From Paenibacillus prosopidis (GTDB taxonomy: Bacteria; Bacillota; Bacilli; Paenibacillales; Paenibacillaceae), in contig NZ_QPJD01000012.1 in NCBI RefSeq assembly GCF_003337375.1, positions 62,001 through 126,000 on the forward strand: a stretch of 64,000 nucleotides of DNA. The letters are read 5' to 3'. The notes under the pieces were generated by a model. That model saw only the letters and a list, made by a program, of their open reading frames with translations. It was not told where the DNA came from and did not search any database. Positions 33,633-41,376 of this stretch are shown in pieces; position 1 is the first letter of the stretch, and each line of letters starts with the position of its first letter. The position numbers and the translations under genes are program-made.

Positions 33633-33756
33633 ATTCATCGCTCCTCTTCTGCTCTACTCTACCCGGATGATCCTCTAGCCCGAACGCTTCCAATCCTCGC
33701 CGCAGCCATTCATCAAAGTTTTTGTCGTATAATTCATAATCATCTGATTTATTCAC
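33625..33756 (-). CDS. 43-residue acidic phage protein
   Basis: GTG at 33756 with GGAGG seven bases upstream, overlapping the stop of the DndC-like gene. Product (NKSDDYELYDKNFDEWLRR...) is helical and acidic. It overlaps the YopX start by 8 nt. Confidence 0.5.
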   Translation of the reverse strand: MNKSDDYELYDKNFDEWLRRGLEAFGLEDHPGRVEQKRSDEYA

Positions 33757-34946
33757 ACACTTACCTCCTGTGGAGTGTCGTACAAGTGATTCCATACTAT
33801 TTGGTAACCCTCAGCATTCGCTTTCTTGTTGAATGCCTCGAAAAATCTCCCCAACTCTTCAGCGTCTTCCAACCATGGTTTTTCAGATGCATCTTTTTTC
33901 CATTGATCGTATATGGCCTGTAGCATCTCGTCGTTTATGATTGGCTGCGGTTCTACTCCGTGCATCAGTGACAGGATTCGATTATCTTCTTGCGCCTTTA
34001 AAAAGTGTTCTAGCAATTCTGATCTTGCTTTGATGGAGAATGTCCCTTTTCCGTATCCCATTTTTATACCGTTTCGACGATACCCCGATCTGTTATGAGG
34101 AACATCGAACATTTTGATCATGATATTTCTCAGTTCAACATACGGCTCAAACCACGGTTTCTTCTTTGCCATTTCTTTCGTGCTATGGTCAATCTTCACA
34201 ACCGGACATATAACACAACCGAACCTAGCGCCGCACACGTCTTTGTTGTTTTCGTCTTTCCCGGCCCGTTTACCGCGCAAACCGCATTCGCCTGTTGCAT
34301 CTTTGTATAGTTGGCTTATTTCTTCAGCATCGCCCCAAGGTGTTTTATCGTTTGAGAGGTATTCCCAAATATCTTCGACTGTGAATTTAACAACCGGCAT
34401 GAACGTACCGTTATCTCCGTAATACTCTGATCCCTCAGAAAGTAGTTCTTTTATCTTCCTCTCCCTACTTGCGCTTTCCGAGTTTCTAACACCGATAACC
34501 ACTAAAGACGGGTTGAGCTCTTTCATGTACTTGGCTTGTGGTTCTTTTTTGATCTTATGTGTACACCATCTCTCGCGACTATCGTTTCTTGGGAGTGGGT
34601 AGCCTAGGCCCAGCACACAATATACAAAGCTGCTGCTCGGTTTGGCTTCTACCTCCTTAATCACAACTGGAAGGTTATGCTTGTCTACCAATGCCTGTAT
34701 TTTTTCAAATTCCCTTTGTTTTGTCGGGTCCGTTGTAAGATCTAAATGCGTCTGAGCTGATGTGATATAAACCGTTCTATTTCGTTGTTCAGGCTTTAGC
34801 ATCAACAGAGCTCTTATGACCAGCGCTAGAGTTACTGTTGAATCTTTCCCTCCGCTATAGGCAACCTGCCACGGTCCTTCGTTGTCTTGTGTATATGATT
34901 TAAGAATTTCTGCTATTGACTCCATCTTCTTCATTTTGTAATCCAT
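33753..34946 (-). CDS. DndC-like / PAPS-reductase-family sulfurtransferase, orphan
   Basis: 397 residues of the N-type ATP pyrophosphatase/PAPS reductase family. The nucleotide loop SGGKDS is at 31-36. RWCTHKIKKEP (Cys128), CGLRG (Cys221) and a CGARFGCVICP cluster (Cys238, 244, 247) resemble the Fe-S/cysteine set of DndC, the sulfur-transfer protein of DNA phosphorothioation. ATG at 34946 has GGGAGG upstream. No dndB, dndD, dndE or dndA gene is in this prophage, so it either borrows host partners or acts in another thiolation or protection reaction. Assignment to the family is firm, the function is not. Confidence 0.78.
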   Translation of the reverse strand: MDYKMKKMESIAEILKSYTQDNEGPWQVAYSGGKDSTVTLALVIRALLMLKPEQRNRTVYITSAQTHLDLTTDPTKQREFEKIQALVDKHNLPVVIKEVEAKPSSSFVYCVLGLGYPLPRNDSRERWCTHKIKKEPQAKYMKELNPSLVVIGVRNSESASRERKIKELLSEGSEYYGDNGTFMPVVKFTVEDIWEYLSNDKTPWGDAEEISQLYKDATGECGLRGKRAGKDENNKDVCGARFGCVICPVVKIDHSTKEMAKKKPWFEPYVELRNIMIKMFDVPHNRSGYRRNGIKMGYGKGTFSIKARSELLEHFLKAQEDNRILSLMHGVEPQPIINDEMLQAIYDQWKKDASEKPWLEDAEELGRFFEAFNKKANAEGYQIVWNHLYDTPQEVSV

Positions 34947-34967
34947 TACTTTTCCTCCCTCAGTCTG

Positions 34968-35795
34968 CTAAAGCAGCTCCCATTGGACTTCTTCTTCCCT
35001 CAAGCGGTAATTCAGTTCCCTACCACCCTTCATAACGATGCGGAAGTCCTTGCACATTTCGTTGATCCTGCTGCCTAACGCTTCGTCTATGTCGCACATC
35101 TGGTCAATGCTGCGTTCACTCGATATAAGTATTGGTTTCTTCTCCATGTAACGGTAATTGATGATTGCAAAGGCTTGTTCGATCTGAAACTCTGTCGGAG
35201 ACTTGCGACCCTTCCACATGTCGTCGATGAATAGCACATCCACTTTTTGAAGCCGGCTTATCCGTTCATCCATTTGGCTAAGATCGTCTTTGATCTCGTT
35301 GAATCCTTCCACCCATGGAAAGTACAGAACCTTGACGTTTTGATTCATCAGCTCATTTGCCACCGCCATTAGTAGGTGAGTTTTTCCGCTGCCAGGATTG
35401 CCGAGTAAGCAAATGCTGTTCTCTCTCGAATTCCGCAACTGTTGAAAGTTGTCCGCATATACTTTAGCCGTTTGGAATGCTGAGCGAATGATGGCAGGCC
35501 TGCGTTCTAAACCGAAATTTTCAAACCGTTTGAGTAGAAATTCCTCTGTTATCTTGCTGCTCTTGAAAGTTCGCCCTATATCCCGGTTCCGCTTGCACTT
35601 GCAATCTACCCACCGATCCATAGGAACCATAGTTGGAACGCCTTTAACGGACATTTCTTCTTCTACTTTGACGAAATAGCCTTCGTTATCCTTGCATTCC
35701 TGACACTGGTAGGAGGTTTCCGTCTTTATCGAACTTAACCCACTTGCTCGGGAGGACTCCTGATTGGCCCTCGCTCGGTTTAGCATTTCCAACAT
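34968..35795 (-). CDS. DnaC-like helicase loader ATPase
   Basis: About 275 residues. A zinc-binding Cys pair region (QCQECKDNEGY ... DCKCKRN) precedes an AAA+ core with Walker A GNPGSGKTH and Walker B VLFIDDMW, and an Arg-containing SRINEMC segment. It would load the host replicative helicase at the phage origin, together with the DnaD-like protein upstream. The start is uncertain: ATG at 35795 (AAGGA nearby) or GTG at 35831. In either case it overlaps the preceding gene by over 100 nt. Confidence 0.88.
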   Translation of the reverse strand: MLEMLNRARANQESSRASGLSSIKTETSYQCQECKDNEGYFVKVEEEMSVKGVPTMVPMDRWVDCKCKRNRDIGRTFKSSKITEEFLLKRFENFGLERRPAIIRSAFQTAKVYADNFQQLRNSRENSICLLGNPGSGKTHLLMAVANELMNQNVKVLYFPWVEGFNEIKDDLSQMDERISRLQKVDVLFIDDMWKGRKSPTEFQIEQAFAIINYRYMEKKPILISSERSIDQMCDIDEALGSRINEMCKDFRIVMKGGRELNYRLREEEVQWELL

Positions 35796-36549
35796 GAGGT
35801 CCTTGTCGAATGCTTTCTGTAGCCCTGCCACTGTTCACACCTTCCCTCTGAGCTTCTTTATGTTTAGCAGCTTCTTCTCTGTTACTGATTCCTTTCGTGA
35901 TCCAATCCTCCGCAATCTTTCTCATGTACTCGACATTAGGATTTGTAACCCCGTTTGCGCCCATCTGCATGAAAACCTCGCGGATAAATGGATCTTTGTA
36001 ACCCCTGCCCAAAAGGTTCATGACGTAATTTTGAATGTGCCCGTTGTATTGCAATTTCTTGAATGAAAAGATATAGGCATCCATTGCCGTTTTGGGATCG
36101 TTTTTCTCTACTACTACTTCAGAAGAATAATTATTTAAATTATTAACATTATTGTTTGTATGCTTTTGAAATGCTTCAGCGGTGCTTTGTTGGTGCATTG
36201 GTGGTGCTTTTGGTTTCCCTGTATCTTGATAAATGTCATAGTTTATAACGGTTAGATACGTTTTTTTGGTGGTGCTTTTATAGGTCAGCATTTGGTCAGC
36301 AACGAGACAATCTAAGAACCGCTTAACTTTTCGGTTTGACCATCCCCAATGCTTTTCCATATCGCCCATTGACCAAATCGTTGAACCTCGCTGCACGATC
36401 TCCAGCGTACCGTTATGCGTTACCTTTCCTTCTGTGTGATTGACTCGCATCAGAATGTCTAGCCACGCTTCATACTTACTGAATACCCTTTCTTCCTCAT
36501 AGAGCCAATGCTTCTGAATATCCCGATGAAGGCTTATGTATCCCGACAC
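35686..36549 (-). CDS. DnaD-domain phage replication initiation protein
   Basis: 287 residues: N-terminal winged helix region (ISLHRDIQKHWLY ... STIWSMGDMEKHWGWSNRKVKRFL), an Asn-rich linker that may hold the origin region in its DNA, and a C-terminal DnaB_2/DnaD-like domain (DAYIFSFKKLQYNGHIQNYVMNLLGRGY...) ending in a disordered tail. GTG start. The linker DNA (about 36118-36170) is AT-rich and may contain the phage origin, as in other phages of this type. Confidence 0.82.
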   Translation of the reverse strand: MSGYISLHRDIQKHWLYEEERVFSKYEAWLDILMRVNHTEGKVTHNGTLEIVQRGSTIWSMGDMEKHWGWSNRKVKRFLDCLVADQMLTYKSTTKKTYLTVINYDIYQDTGKPKAPPMHQQSTAEAFQKHTNNNVNNLNNYSSEVVVEKNDPKTAMDAYIFSFKKLQYNGHIQNYVMNLLGRGYKDPFIREVFMQMGANGVTNPNVEYMRKIAEDWITKGISNREEAAKHKEAQREGVNSGRATESIRQGPHVGNAKPSEGQSGVLPSKWVKFDKDGNLLPVSGMQG

Positions 36550-36551
36550 GG

Positions 36552-36701
36552 CTACACCGCCCGATTTTCCGCTACATCATTGCGAATCAGGTATAAAATG
36601 TACTCGGTGCGAGTCAGGAACCCGTCACGCTTGCACTTCTGATCGATGCGCTCTAGAAAATTTTTGTCCACTCGCATCACGACACTAGCTGTTTCTTTCA
36701 T
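36552..36701 (-). CDS. Ribbon-helix-helix DNA-binding protein
   Basis: 49 residues: ETASVVMRVDKNFLERIDQKCKRDGFLTRTEYILYLIRND, the strand-helix-helix layout of MetJ/Arc-type repressors. ATG at 36701 has AAGGAGG upstream. It is divergent from a second ribbon-helix-helix gene, with repeated TATCATA/TGATA elements between them. Confidence 0.7.
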   Translation of the reverse strand: MKETASVVMRVDKNFLERIDQKCKRDGFLTRTEYILYLIRNDVAENRAV

Positions 36702-36727
36702 ATCGTTCGCCTCCTTTGATCTGATTG

Positions 36728-36805
36728 TATCATATACTATCATACTTTTGTATATACAATTTGATATTTGTGCATAAAATTTTTTTGGTGTGATAAAATA
36801 TGATA
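36728..36805. promoter_or_regulatory. Divergent operator region of two ribbon-helix-helix genes
   Basis: TATCATA occurs at 36728 and 36738 (10 bp apart) and the inverse TGATA at 36791 and 36801 (10 bp apart). A 12-bp palindrome TTGTATATACAA is at 36748-36759. The arrangement places one pair of half-sites in front of each divergent gene. Confidence 0.55.
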
Positions 36806-36817
36806 CAGGTGATGACA

Positions 36818-36982
36818 ATGAAACAGTTTAATAAGGTGAGAACCGCCATAACGCTCGATCCAGAGGTTCATGCGTGTATGGTAAAGCTGGCCGAACAGGA
36901 TGATCGATCCGTCAGCCAGCAAATTAATAAAGCATTGAAAGAATGGATTAAGGCGAATTTGACAGATAAGGAGGAAGGGTAG
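36818..36982 (+). CDS. Arc-like ribbon-helix-helix DNA-binding protein
   Basis: 54 residues: VRTAITLDPEVHACMVKLAEQDDRSVSQQINKALKEWIK, a typical RHH fold. ATG at 36818 with AGGTGA upstream. It is the only rightward gene in the early region and faces a convergent 47-residue gene whose stop is 4 bp away. Confidence 0.75.
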   Translation: MKQFNKVRTAITLDPEVHACMVKLAEQDDRSVSQQINKALKEWIKANLTDKEEG

Positions 36983-36998
36983 CCCCTTACCTCCTATT
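36971..36998. terminator. Hairpin between convergent small genes
   Basis: GGAGG-a-AGGG tagc CCCT-ta-CCTCC covers the stop codons of both convergent genes. No long T-run follows, so termination efficiency is uncertain. Confidence 0.45.
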
Positions 36999-37130
36999 CC
37001 TCAACATCCACCAAATTGCATCAGCATTCGCTAAGAATCGTATAAAGTGCGCTTTCACATGGATTCGAATGGTAATGTAAAGTGGTGCTTTGTAATACTG
37101 AACATTACCGGACTCGTCAGGATGGCTCAT
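36987..37130 (-). CDS. 47-residue phage protein
   Basis: ATG at 37130 inside the end of the preceding gene, with TGGAGGAA upstream. Product MSHPDESGNVQYYKAPLYITIRIH... ends in a basic tail. No family. Confidence 0.5.
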   Translation of the reverse strand: MSHPDESGNVQYYKAPLYITIRIHVKAHFIRFLANADAIWWMLRNRR

Positions 37131-37341
37131 GTGATTCCTCCATCTTGCGGATATGTGATTCTTTAATCTGAATTTGATTCATAGCGTACGCAATCGCATC
37201 GTCTTTTTCTTCTAGTTCTCGTTGCAACTCTTCCAATCCAGTTAATAGAGTCTGTAACTGCGGAATCGGCATCATCACGTAAACGTACTTGAGTTCTATA
37301 TCCCTTTTTGCTCTCTTTATAACTTCTTCTAATTGGTTCAT
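37117..37341 (-). CDS. Small coiled-coil phage protein
   Basis: 74 residues with a C-terminal coiled coil (LEELQRELEEKDDAIAYAMNQ). ATGA overlap with the preceding gene. Unknown function. Confidence 0.55.
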   Translation of the reverse strand: MNQLEEVIKRAKRDIELKYVYVMMPIPQLQTLLTGLEELQRELEEKDDAIAYAMNQIQIKESHIRKMEESHEPS

Positions 37342-37553
37342 TTCGCCAGCTCCTTCATCTTGTCTATCTCTTCATACAAGGCCGTTACTAGATGATTTTT
37401 GTCCTTCAATGCCAGTATCAGACTGTCGCACATAGCTTTGATAAGGAATGACGCTTCTACACGTTCAAGATAATTTTTCAGTCCATTTGAGGCCATTTCT
37501 ATATGATCTTGAGAAGCTTGGTGAATGATCCGTTTATGGTTGATTGCGCTCAT
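37338..37553 (-). CDS. Small helical phage protein
   Basis: 71 residues, helical, no recognised family; overlaps both neighbours by 4 nt, which supports translation. Confidence 0.55.
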   Translation of the reverse strand: MSAINHKRIIHQASQDHIEMASNGLKNYLERVEASFLIKAMCDSLILALKDKNHLVTALYEEIDKMKELAK

Positions 37554-37861
37554 TTCGATTCCTCCATTCTTGAAATGCGGAATTGTTCCAGAAACTTGCG
37601 TCCATCGTGCGTATTATCACAGTGGTAATGGCAATCGTGGCATAAATGTACGAGCTCCAGAACAGTGGTTCGTTCCTCTACTCTCCATCGTCTGAGCGTG
37701 TGAGCTGCTTCGGTTGCTAGTGCGTATTTGCAACGTTCACATACTCCAAGCGATCTTTCGCGCAACTGCCGACGAACCGGGGTACTTATCGCACCCCTTT
37801 GTTTAGCTGTCGGCCTGTTCCGTTTATGCTGAGGTTTGGGAACCGCGTTGAGTTGAAACAT
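37550..37861 (-). CDS. HNH endonuclease
   Basis: 103 residues with a zinc-stabilised HNH fold: VCERCK, AAHTLRRW, then VHLCHDCHYHCDN. It lies among the replication and recombination genes and away from terminase, so a free-standing nuclease rather than a packaging partner is likely. Upstream the frame overlaps the previous gene by 38 nt. Confidence 0.8.
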   Translation of the reverse strand: MFQLNAVPKPQHKRNRPTAKQRGAISTPVRRQLRERSLGVCERCKYALATEAAHTLRRWRVEERTTVLELVHLCHDCHYHCDNTHDGRKFLEQFRISRMEESK

Positions 37862-38246
37862 GGTTAGCCCCCTCTATCTGGAAGTCTTGCTTCATTCGCA
37901 TCTTGAGCGAGTGGATCTCCTCTGTCGTGCTTTGGAATGCATTACGCCAGCGGTTCATATCCTCGTATGATTGTGCTTCTTCCTCACGTAACTCTTTAAC
38001 TGCGATCTCTGCATGCGCCTGCTTGTCCTTTGTAGCCCTTGTGACCGCTAACGCTTGCTCATACTTCCTCTTGGCGTAAATGCGCTTGTATGTACCGTCT
38101 AGGTGGCTTGAGAGGCGACCGATGAAAACGAGACAGCGTGCTAACAATTCAATCTTGCTCATGAGTGCGCCGGGATTGTCGTCGGGAAGCTTGTCGGCTT
38201 CCCTTCGCAATCTACTAATCTCAAAAATGTGAGACTCAAGGTTCAT
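37824..38246 (-). CDS. Helical phage protein of the recombination cluster
   Basis: 140 residues, nearly all helix and coiled coil (SRLRREADKLPDDNPGALMSKIELLARCLVF...). It lies between SSB and HNH genes. No family recognised; it might be an accessory to replication or a nuclease inhibitor, but nothing in the sequence shows this. Confidence 0.6.
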   Translation of the reverse strand: MNLESHIFEISRLRREADKLPDDNPGALMSKIELLARCLVFIGRLSSHLDGTYKRIYAKRKYEQALAVTRATKDKQAHAEIAVKELREEEAQSYEDMNRWRNAFQSTTEEIHSLKMRMKQDFQIEGANHVSTQRGSQTSA

Positions 38247-38258
38247 AGATTAACCTCC

Positions 38259-38675
38259 TCAAAATGGCAAATCGTCCGGACTGATATCGATTGGCTTTCC
38301 ATCGTCTTGGAACGGGTCTCTTGCTGTATCCGGTCTATCAGCTCGTTGCGATCCGTCCTTGTTCGTATCCAAAAACTTCACGTTGTCCGCGATTACCTCA
38401 GTGACGTATACCCGTTTGCCCTCGTTGTTCTCGTAATTCCGGACCTGTATGCGCCCCTCGACCGCGGTTAAACGACCCTTTTTCAGATGATTCGCACACG
38501 TTTCTGCAAGCTGCCGCCATGCAACAATATTGATGAAATCCGCTTCTTTTTCTTTGCCTTGCGATACCGGACGATCACACGCTAGAGTAAATTGAGTTAC
38601 GGCCACCCCCGCAGGGGTGTACCGCATCTCAGGATCTTTCGTAAGTCTGCCAATCAAAATAACGCGGTTCAACAT
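38259..38675 (-). CDS. ssb: Single-stranded DNA-binding protein
   Basis: 138 residues: an OB-fold (MLNRVILIGRLTKDPEMRYTP, ADFINIVAWRQLAE, KGRLTAVEGRIQVRNYE) and the acidic C-terminal tip DDLPF that recruits partner proteins. Located next to the Rad52-type gene, with which SSB proteins act in phage recombination. Confidence 0.95.
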   Translation of the reverse strand: MLNRVILIGRLTKDPEMRYTPAGVAVTQFTLACDRPVSQGKEKEADFINIVAWRQLAETCANHLKKGRLTAVEGRIQVRNYENNEGKRVYVTEVIADNVKFLDTNKDGSQRADRPDTARDPFQDDGKPIDISPDDLPF

Positions 38676-39326
38676 CTAAGCACTCTCCTTTTTCTTGTTC
38701 AATCCCTCTTGCAATATGTGTTCCATTTCACGGTAATTACGGCCCTTTTCTTGCATCATGGATACCCAAGATTCAAACCCTTCCATGCTGCCTTTGAACA
38801 ATTCGTACTTTGCTTTTAATGCTGGCGGCGGTATATCCTGATGCGGTTCAACAACTGGCTTAACGCCATATGAATATCCTTCAGGCAACGCCCATGCAGG
38901 AAGTTTAGGAGGAGCTTTCATCTTGTGTGATTTACCAGCCGGTATAAGATCAACCCATACGCTTTCCAAGTTGTAGAGGTAACGCCCGATTCCCCATTGG
39001 TAAGCAGCGCGTTTCATCGCATCCGACAGACCGCCTTTAACGGCTTCCATGTTGCTGTCGTCAGCTCCGTCCCACTTTGTCACCCATTCGCCATCCACTT
39101 TCACGCTGATTCCGCATAGCTGGCTGTTGTTCTTCCACTCCCGGAACTCATTGCGCCATCCAAACACGCCGAACACCTCGTCTAAGCGGTTTTGAATCGC
39201 TCGGTTAGTCACGTATGCCAGTGCAATTCCTTTCGTTTTATCGCCGTTCGTGGAGCCTACACGCCACTCAATTTCATCTGGCAGGAACGGATCCTGCAGC
39301 CGTTTCATAATCTCGCGATCATCCAT
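38676..39326 (-). CDS. Rad52/22-type single-strand annealing protein
   Basis: 216 residues. The N-terminal 120 residues match the Rad52_Rad22/Sak family: EIEWRVGS, AYVTNRAIQNRLDEVFGVFGWRNEF, then AVKGGLSDAMKRAAYQWGIGRYLY. It anneals complementary strands in phage recombination. It is directly followed by ssb; no partner exonuclease is recognised nearby. Confidence 0.88.
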   Translation of the reverse strand: MDDREIMKRLQDPFLPDEIEWRVGSTNGDKTKGIALAYVTNRAIQNRLDEVFGVFGWRNEFREWKNNSQLCGISVKVDGEWVTKWDGADDSNMEAVKGGLSDAMKRAAYQWGIGRYLYNLESVWVDLIPAGKSHKMKAPPKLPAWALPEGYSYGVKPVVEPHQDIPPPALKAKYELFKGSMEGFESWVSMMQEKGRNYREMEHILQEGLNKKKESA

Positions 39327-39534
39327 CGCTTTCTACCTCCTCATATGTGGTCTTAATTGGCTGTAAATAGTAATCTTCTGGATTCTCTGGCTTATAGTGA
39401 CCGATCATAAAATTTTTAAAGTCTTCTACGTGATTGAATCTGAGCGCAAACTTTATAGATTCAACTGATTTAAAATGAACGTTGACCATGTATCCGTCTT
39501 TGTGCTTAACAACGTAGGACATATATGTTTCCAT
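39319..39534 (-). CDS. Small phage protein
   Basis: 71 residues (VVKHKDGYMVNVHFKSVESIKFALRF...) of a type found in early operons of Gram-positive phages; family not certain. Overlaps the Rad52-type start. Confidence 0.55.
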   Translation of the reverse strand: METYMSYVVKHKDGYMVNVHFKSVESIKFALRFNHVEDFKNFMIGHYKPENPEDYYLQPIKTTYEEVESDG

Positions 39535-39537
39535 CGC

Positions 39538-39738
39538 CTAACCTCCTTGAACAATCGCTCTCACAAACACACTCGTTACCGTGTCGTAAAACATTGGCTT
39601 AACCGTCCGCAACTTGCATAGCACCGTGCCATCCTCTTCAAACGTCAGCACCTTTACCCGATCTCTTCCATGTGGCCGAATAGCGGAGTGTTCCATTACT
39701 TGCATATACTGCTCACCGTGATACTCAACAAATGTCAT
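39538..39738 (-). CDS. Small phage protein
   Basis: 66 residues, beta-rich (VKVLTFEEDGTVLCKLRTVKP). No family recognised. ATG start in the usual leftward series. Confidence 0.5.
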   Translation of the reverse strand: MTFVEYHGEQYMQVMEHSAIRPHGRDRVKVLTFEEDGTVLCKLRTVKPMFYDTVTSVFVRAIVQGG

Positions 39739-39775
39739 TGAAATTCGCCTGCCTTTATAGTAGGATGGACGTACA

Positions 39776-39928
39776 TTAATTTATTTCTTGTCCGATTGAG
39801 AGCAGGTGCAACTGCTCTTTTTTCTTTGCCTGCTTATACCATTTAGCGTGATTTTTAGCGTAAACCATGCGAGTTATTGCTGATTTTGATAGCTTAGCTA
39901 ACTCCCGATATACGTCCTCGTTTTTCAC
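39776..39928 (-). CDS. 50-residue basic protein, possible small DNA-binding protein
   Basis: GTG frame starting inside the end of the preceding gene; product begins KNEDVYRELAKLSKSAITRMVYAKNH and is Lys-rich. The first helices could form a helix-turn-helix. The ribosome site is weak. A GAGCAG/CTGCTC hairpin with a T-run on the plus strand lies within it. Confidence 0.4.
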   Translation of the reverse strand: MKNEDVYRELAKLSKSAITRMVYAKNHAKWYKQAKKKEQLHLLSIGQEIN

Positions 39929-40199
39929 TCTCAATGATCTTTTCCACCCTTTCCATCTCAGCGATAATTATTGGGTATAACTCTTGGTGATCCCATTCGA
40001 AATACTCATCGATGAAATGTTCAAACGTTGGAACGTTGCCGGCTTCGATCTCATTTTCAGTCCAGCAGCTGACTACGGTTTTTATCGCGGATCTGATTTC
40101 TTCTTTCTCAGCTTCTACACGATCGTAAAAGGCGCGGCGTTCGTCTTCGCGGATTGACTCGTATTTATCGCCGCCTGGTTGAAAACGTGGATTTATCAT
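39894..40199 (-). CDS. Acidic phage protein
   Basis: 101 residues, strongly acidic and helical (YFEWDHQELYPIIIAEMERVEKIIESEKRG). ATG at 40199 has GGAGG seven bases upstream. Unknown family. Confidence 0.55.
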   Translation of the reverse strand: MINPRFQPGGDKYESIREDERRAFYDRVEAEKEEIRSAIKTVVSCWTENEIEAGNVPTFEHFIDEYFEWDHQELYPIIIAEMERVEKIIESEKRGRISGVS

Positions 40200-40369
40200 A
40201 TTTTTACCTCCAATTCGTCCCATTCTTCTTGTTCATCCTCAATTTCGCCAGTTCCGTTGCATCGTTCACAATCTCCTATTTCAACGTAGTCGTAAGTTAT
40301 GTCAGGGTATATGCCGTAGCACGTTTCATAACCTCCGCCGTGACCTTTGCATCTGTAGCACTTCCTCAA
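40196..40369 (-). CDS. 57-residue zinc-ribbon protein (DnaJ-type CxxC pairs)
   Basis: TTG at 40369 overlaps the TGA of the preceding gene; GGGG lies just upstream. The product has CYRCKGHGGG near the start and CERCNGTGE 30 residues later, two CxxCxG(x)G-type knuckles as in DnaJ zinc fingers, then an acidic tail. Its TGA overlaps the next ATG. Confidence 0.6.
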   Translation of the reverse strand: MRKCYRCKGHGGGYETCYGIYPDITYDYVEIGDCERCNGTGEIEDEQEEWDELEVKI

Positions 40370-40656
40370 GCTGCCCCACTCTCCTTATCAATCACTCTGT
40401 TCATGCCCCACACAAGCTCTCTTTGCCCTTCAGCTGCTACAACTTCTGCTTCATACTCAGCACCTGGGAATTGATCATCAATGAACCCTGCCATGCAATC
40501 CGCTGCATCTGCCATTTGAGGAAGGTTAATCTTTAGCCAGCGCATAACGGCTTCCATGTCCCATACTCCTGTTTTCTTGCATTGGTACAGAGTGTTGATG
40601 TGCTGATTAATTTCGTCGGCTTCAACCGGTTTGTTTAGACTTGGAATGTATGTCAT
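40366..40656 (-). CDS. Phage protein of unknown function
   Basis: 96 residues, helical and acidic (WDMEAVMRWLKINLPQMADAADCMAGF). Coupled to both neighbours. No family recognised. Confidence 0.55.
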   Translation of the reverse strand: MTYIPSLNKPVEADEINQHINTLYQCKKTGVWDMEAVMRWLKINLPQMADAADCMAGFIDDQFPGAEYEAEVVAAEGQRELVWGMNRVIDKESGAA

Positions 40657-40901
40657 GCGTTTACCCCCTCAATCTCATATCCGTTGACCAGTGCTTTCAT
40701 GATGTGTGTGTAACCTTTCTCGTGCTCTTCGTCCCAATCGCCAGTGTTGGCCCGAATGTAACTAATGATCGTCTTAATATGAGGGTTGCGGCTTACCCCT
40801 CGATATGCTTCACCGATGATGTAGTAATCTGTCAGGTCAGCTGTGCGAATATGTTCAATCGCTTCTGCAACCTCGCGCGGAAGCTTCATCTTTTCACTCA
40901 T
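40653..40901 (-). CDS. Phage protein of unknown function
   Basis: 82 residues (MKLPREVAEAIEHIRTADLTDYY...), resembling small early proteins that begin with a LP-x-EVA-AIE helix. Function unknown. Confidence 0.55.
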   Translation of the reverse strand: MSEKMKLPREVAEAIEHIRTADLTDYYIIGEAYRGVSRNPHIKTIISYIRANTGDWDEEHEKGYTHIMKALVNGYEIEGVNA

Positions 40902-40993
40902 ACTCGAATCTCTCCTTTTCTTTCGAATGGTTGCCCTTGTTGGGGATTGCGCACGATTGGTCTAGGACCGAATACGGGCTGGACTTTGTTCAT
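40898..40993 (-). CDS. 31-residue Pro/Gln-rich peptide
   Basis: ATG at 40993 with GGAGG ten bases upstream; TGA overlaps the next ATG. Product MNKVQPVFGPRPIVRNPQQG... No family. Confidence 0.4.
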   Translation of the reverse strand: MNKVQPVFGPRPIVRNPQQGQPFERKGEIRV

Positions 40994-41169
40994 AAGAGCT
41001 CAACCTCCAATATTCCTTTTAGGCACTTTTCGCAAAGGTGCTGCTTGCCTTTGAATAGCGCTACACTTTCAAAGCGGCCGCATTCACAGGGCTTGAATAG
41101 ATCGATTGGACGGCGATAAGGGATGCTGTTGTTATGGCGCTCTCCTGCGGTTATGATTGGGTTTTCCAT
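40990..41169 (-). CDS. 59-residue zinc-ribbon protein
   Basis: ATG at 41169 with AGGAGGA upstream. The second half reads KPCECGRFESVALFKGKQHLCEKCLKG, i.e. CxC and CxxC, a treble-clef-like knuckle. The stop overlaps the next ATG. No specific family. Confidence 0.6.
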   Translation of the reverse strand: MENPIITAGERHNNSIPYRRPIDLFKPCECGRFESVALFKGKQHLCEKCLKGILEVELL

Positions 41170-41170
41170 G

Positions 41171-41371
41171 TTAGTCCTCCTCTACAGGTATTGAACACTC
41201 ATAAATTCGTGATTGATGCATCCAAACGTTATCAACCAAAACTTGACGATTACTTTCGTTTACCTGCTGAATTTCGATGATTTCGCCAGCTGGTATTGTT
41301 CCAATGGAATAAGATGATCTAATCGTCAGCGGACTTGTTAAAAGCCTTTTGTCACCTTTCTTGAAAATCAT
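41171..41371 (-). CDS. Small beta-rich phage protein
   Basis: 66 residues: MIFKKGDKRLLTSPLTIRSSYSIGTIPAGEIIEIQQV, an SH3-like barrel pattern. ATG at 41371 with GGAGG upstream. Confidence 0.55.
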   Translation of the reverse strand: MIFKKGDKRLLTSPLTIRSSYSIGTIPAGEIIEIQQVNESNRQVLVDNVWMHQSRIYECSIPVEED

Positions 41372-41376
41372 CTTGT

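Noticed and set aside
39800..39832. GAGCAG/CTGCTC hairpin with T-run as a rightward terminator
   Set aside because: No rightward gene precedes it, and it lies within a plausible leftward small gene; termination on the plus strand has no obvious purpose.
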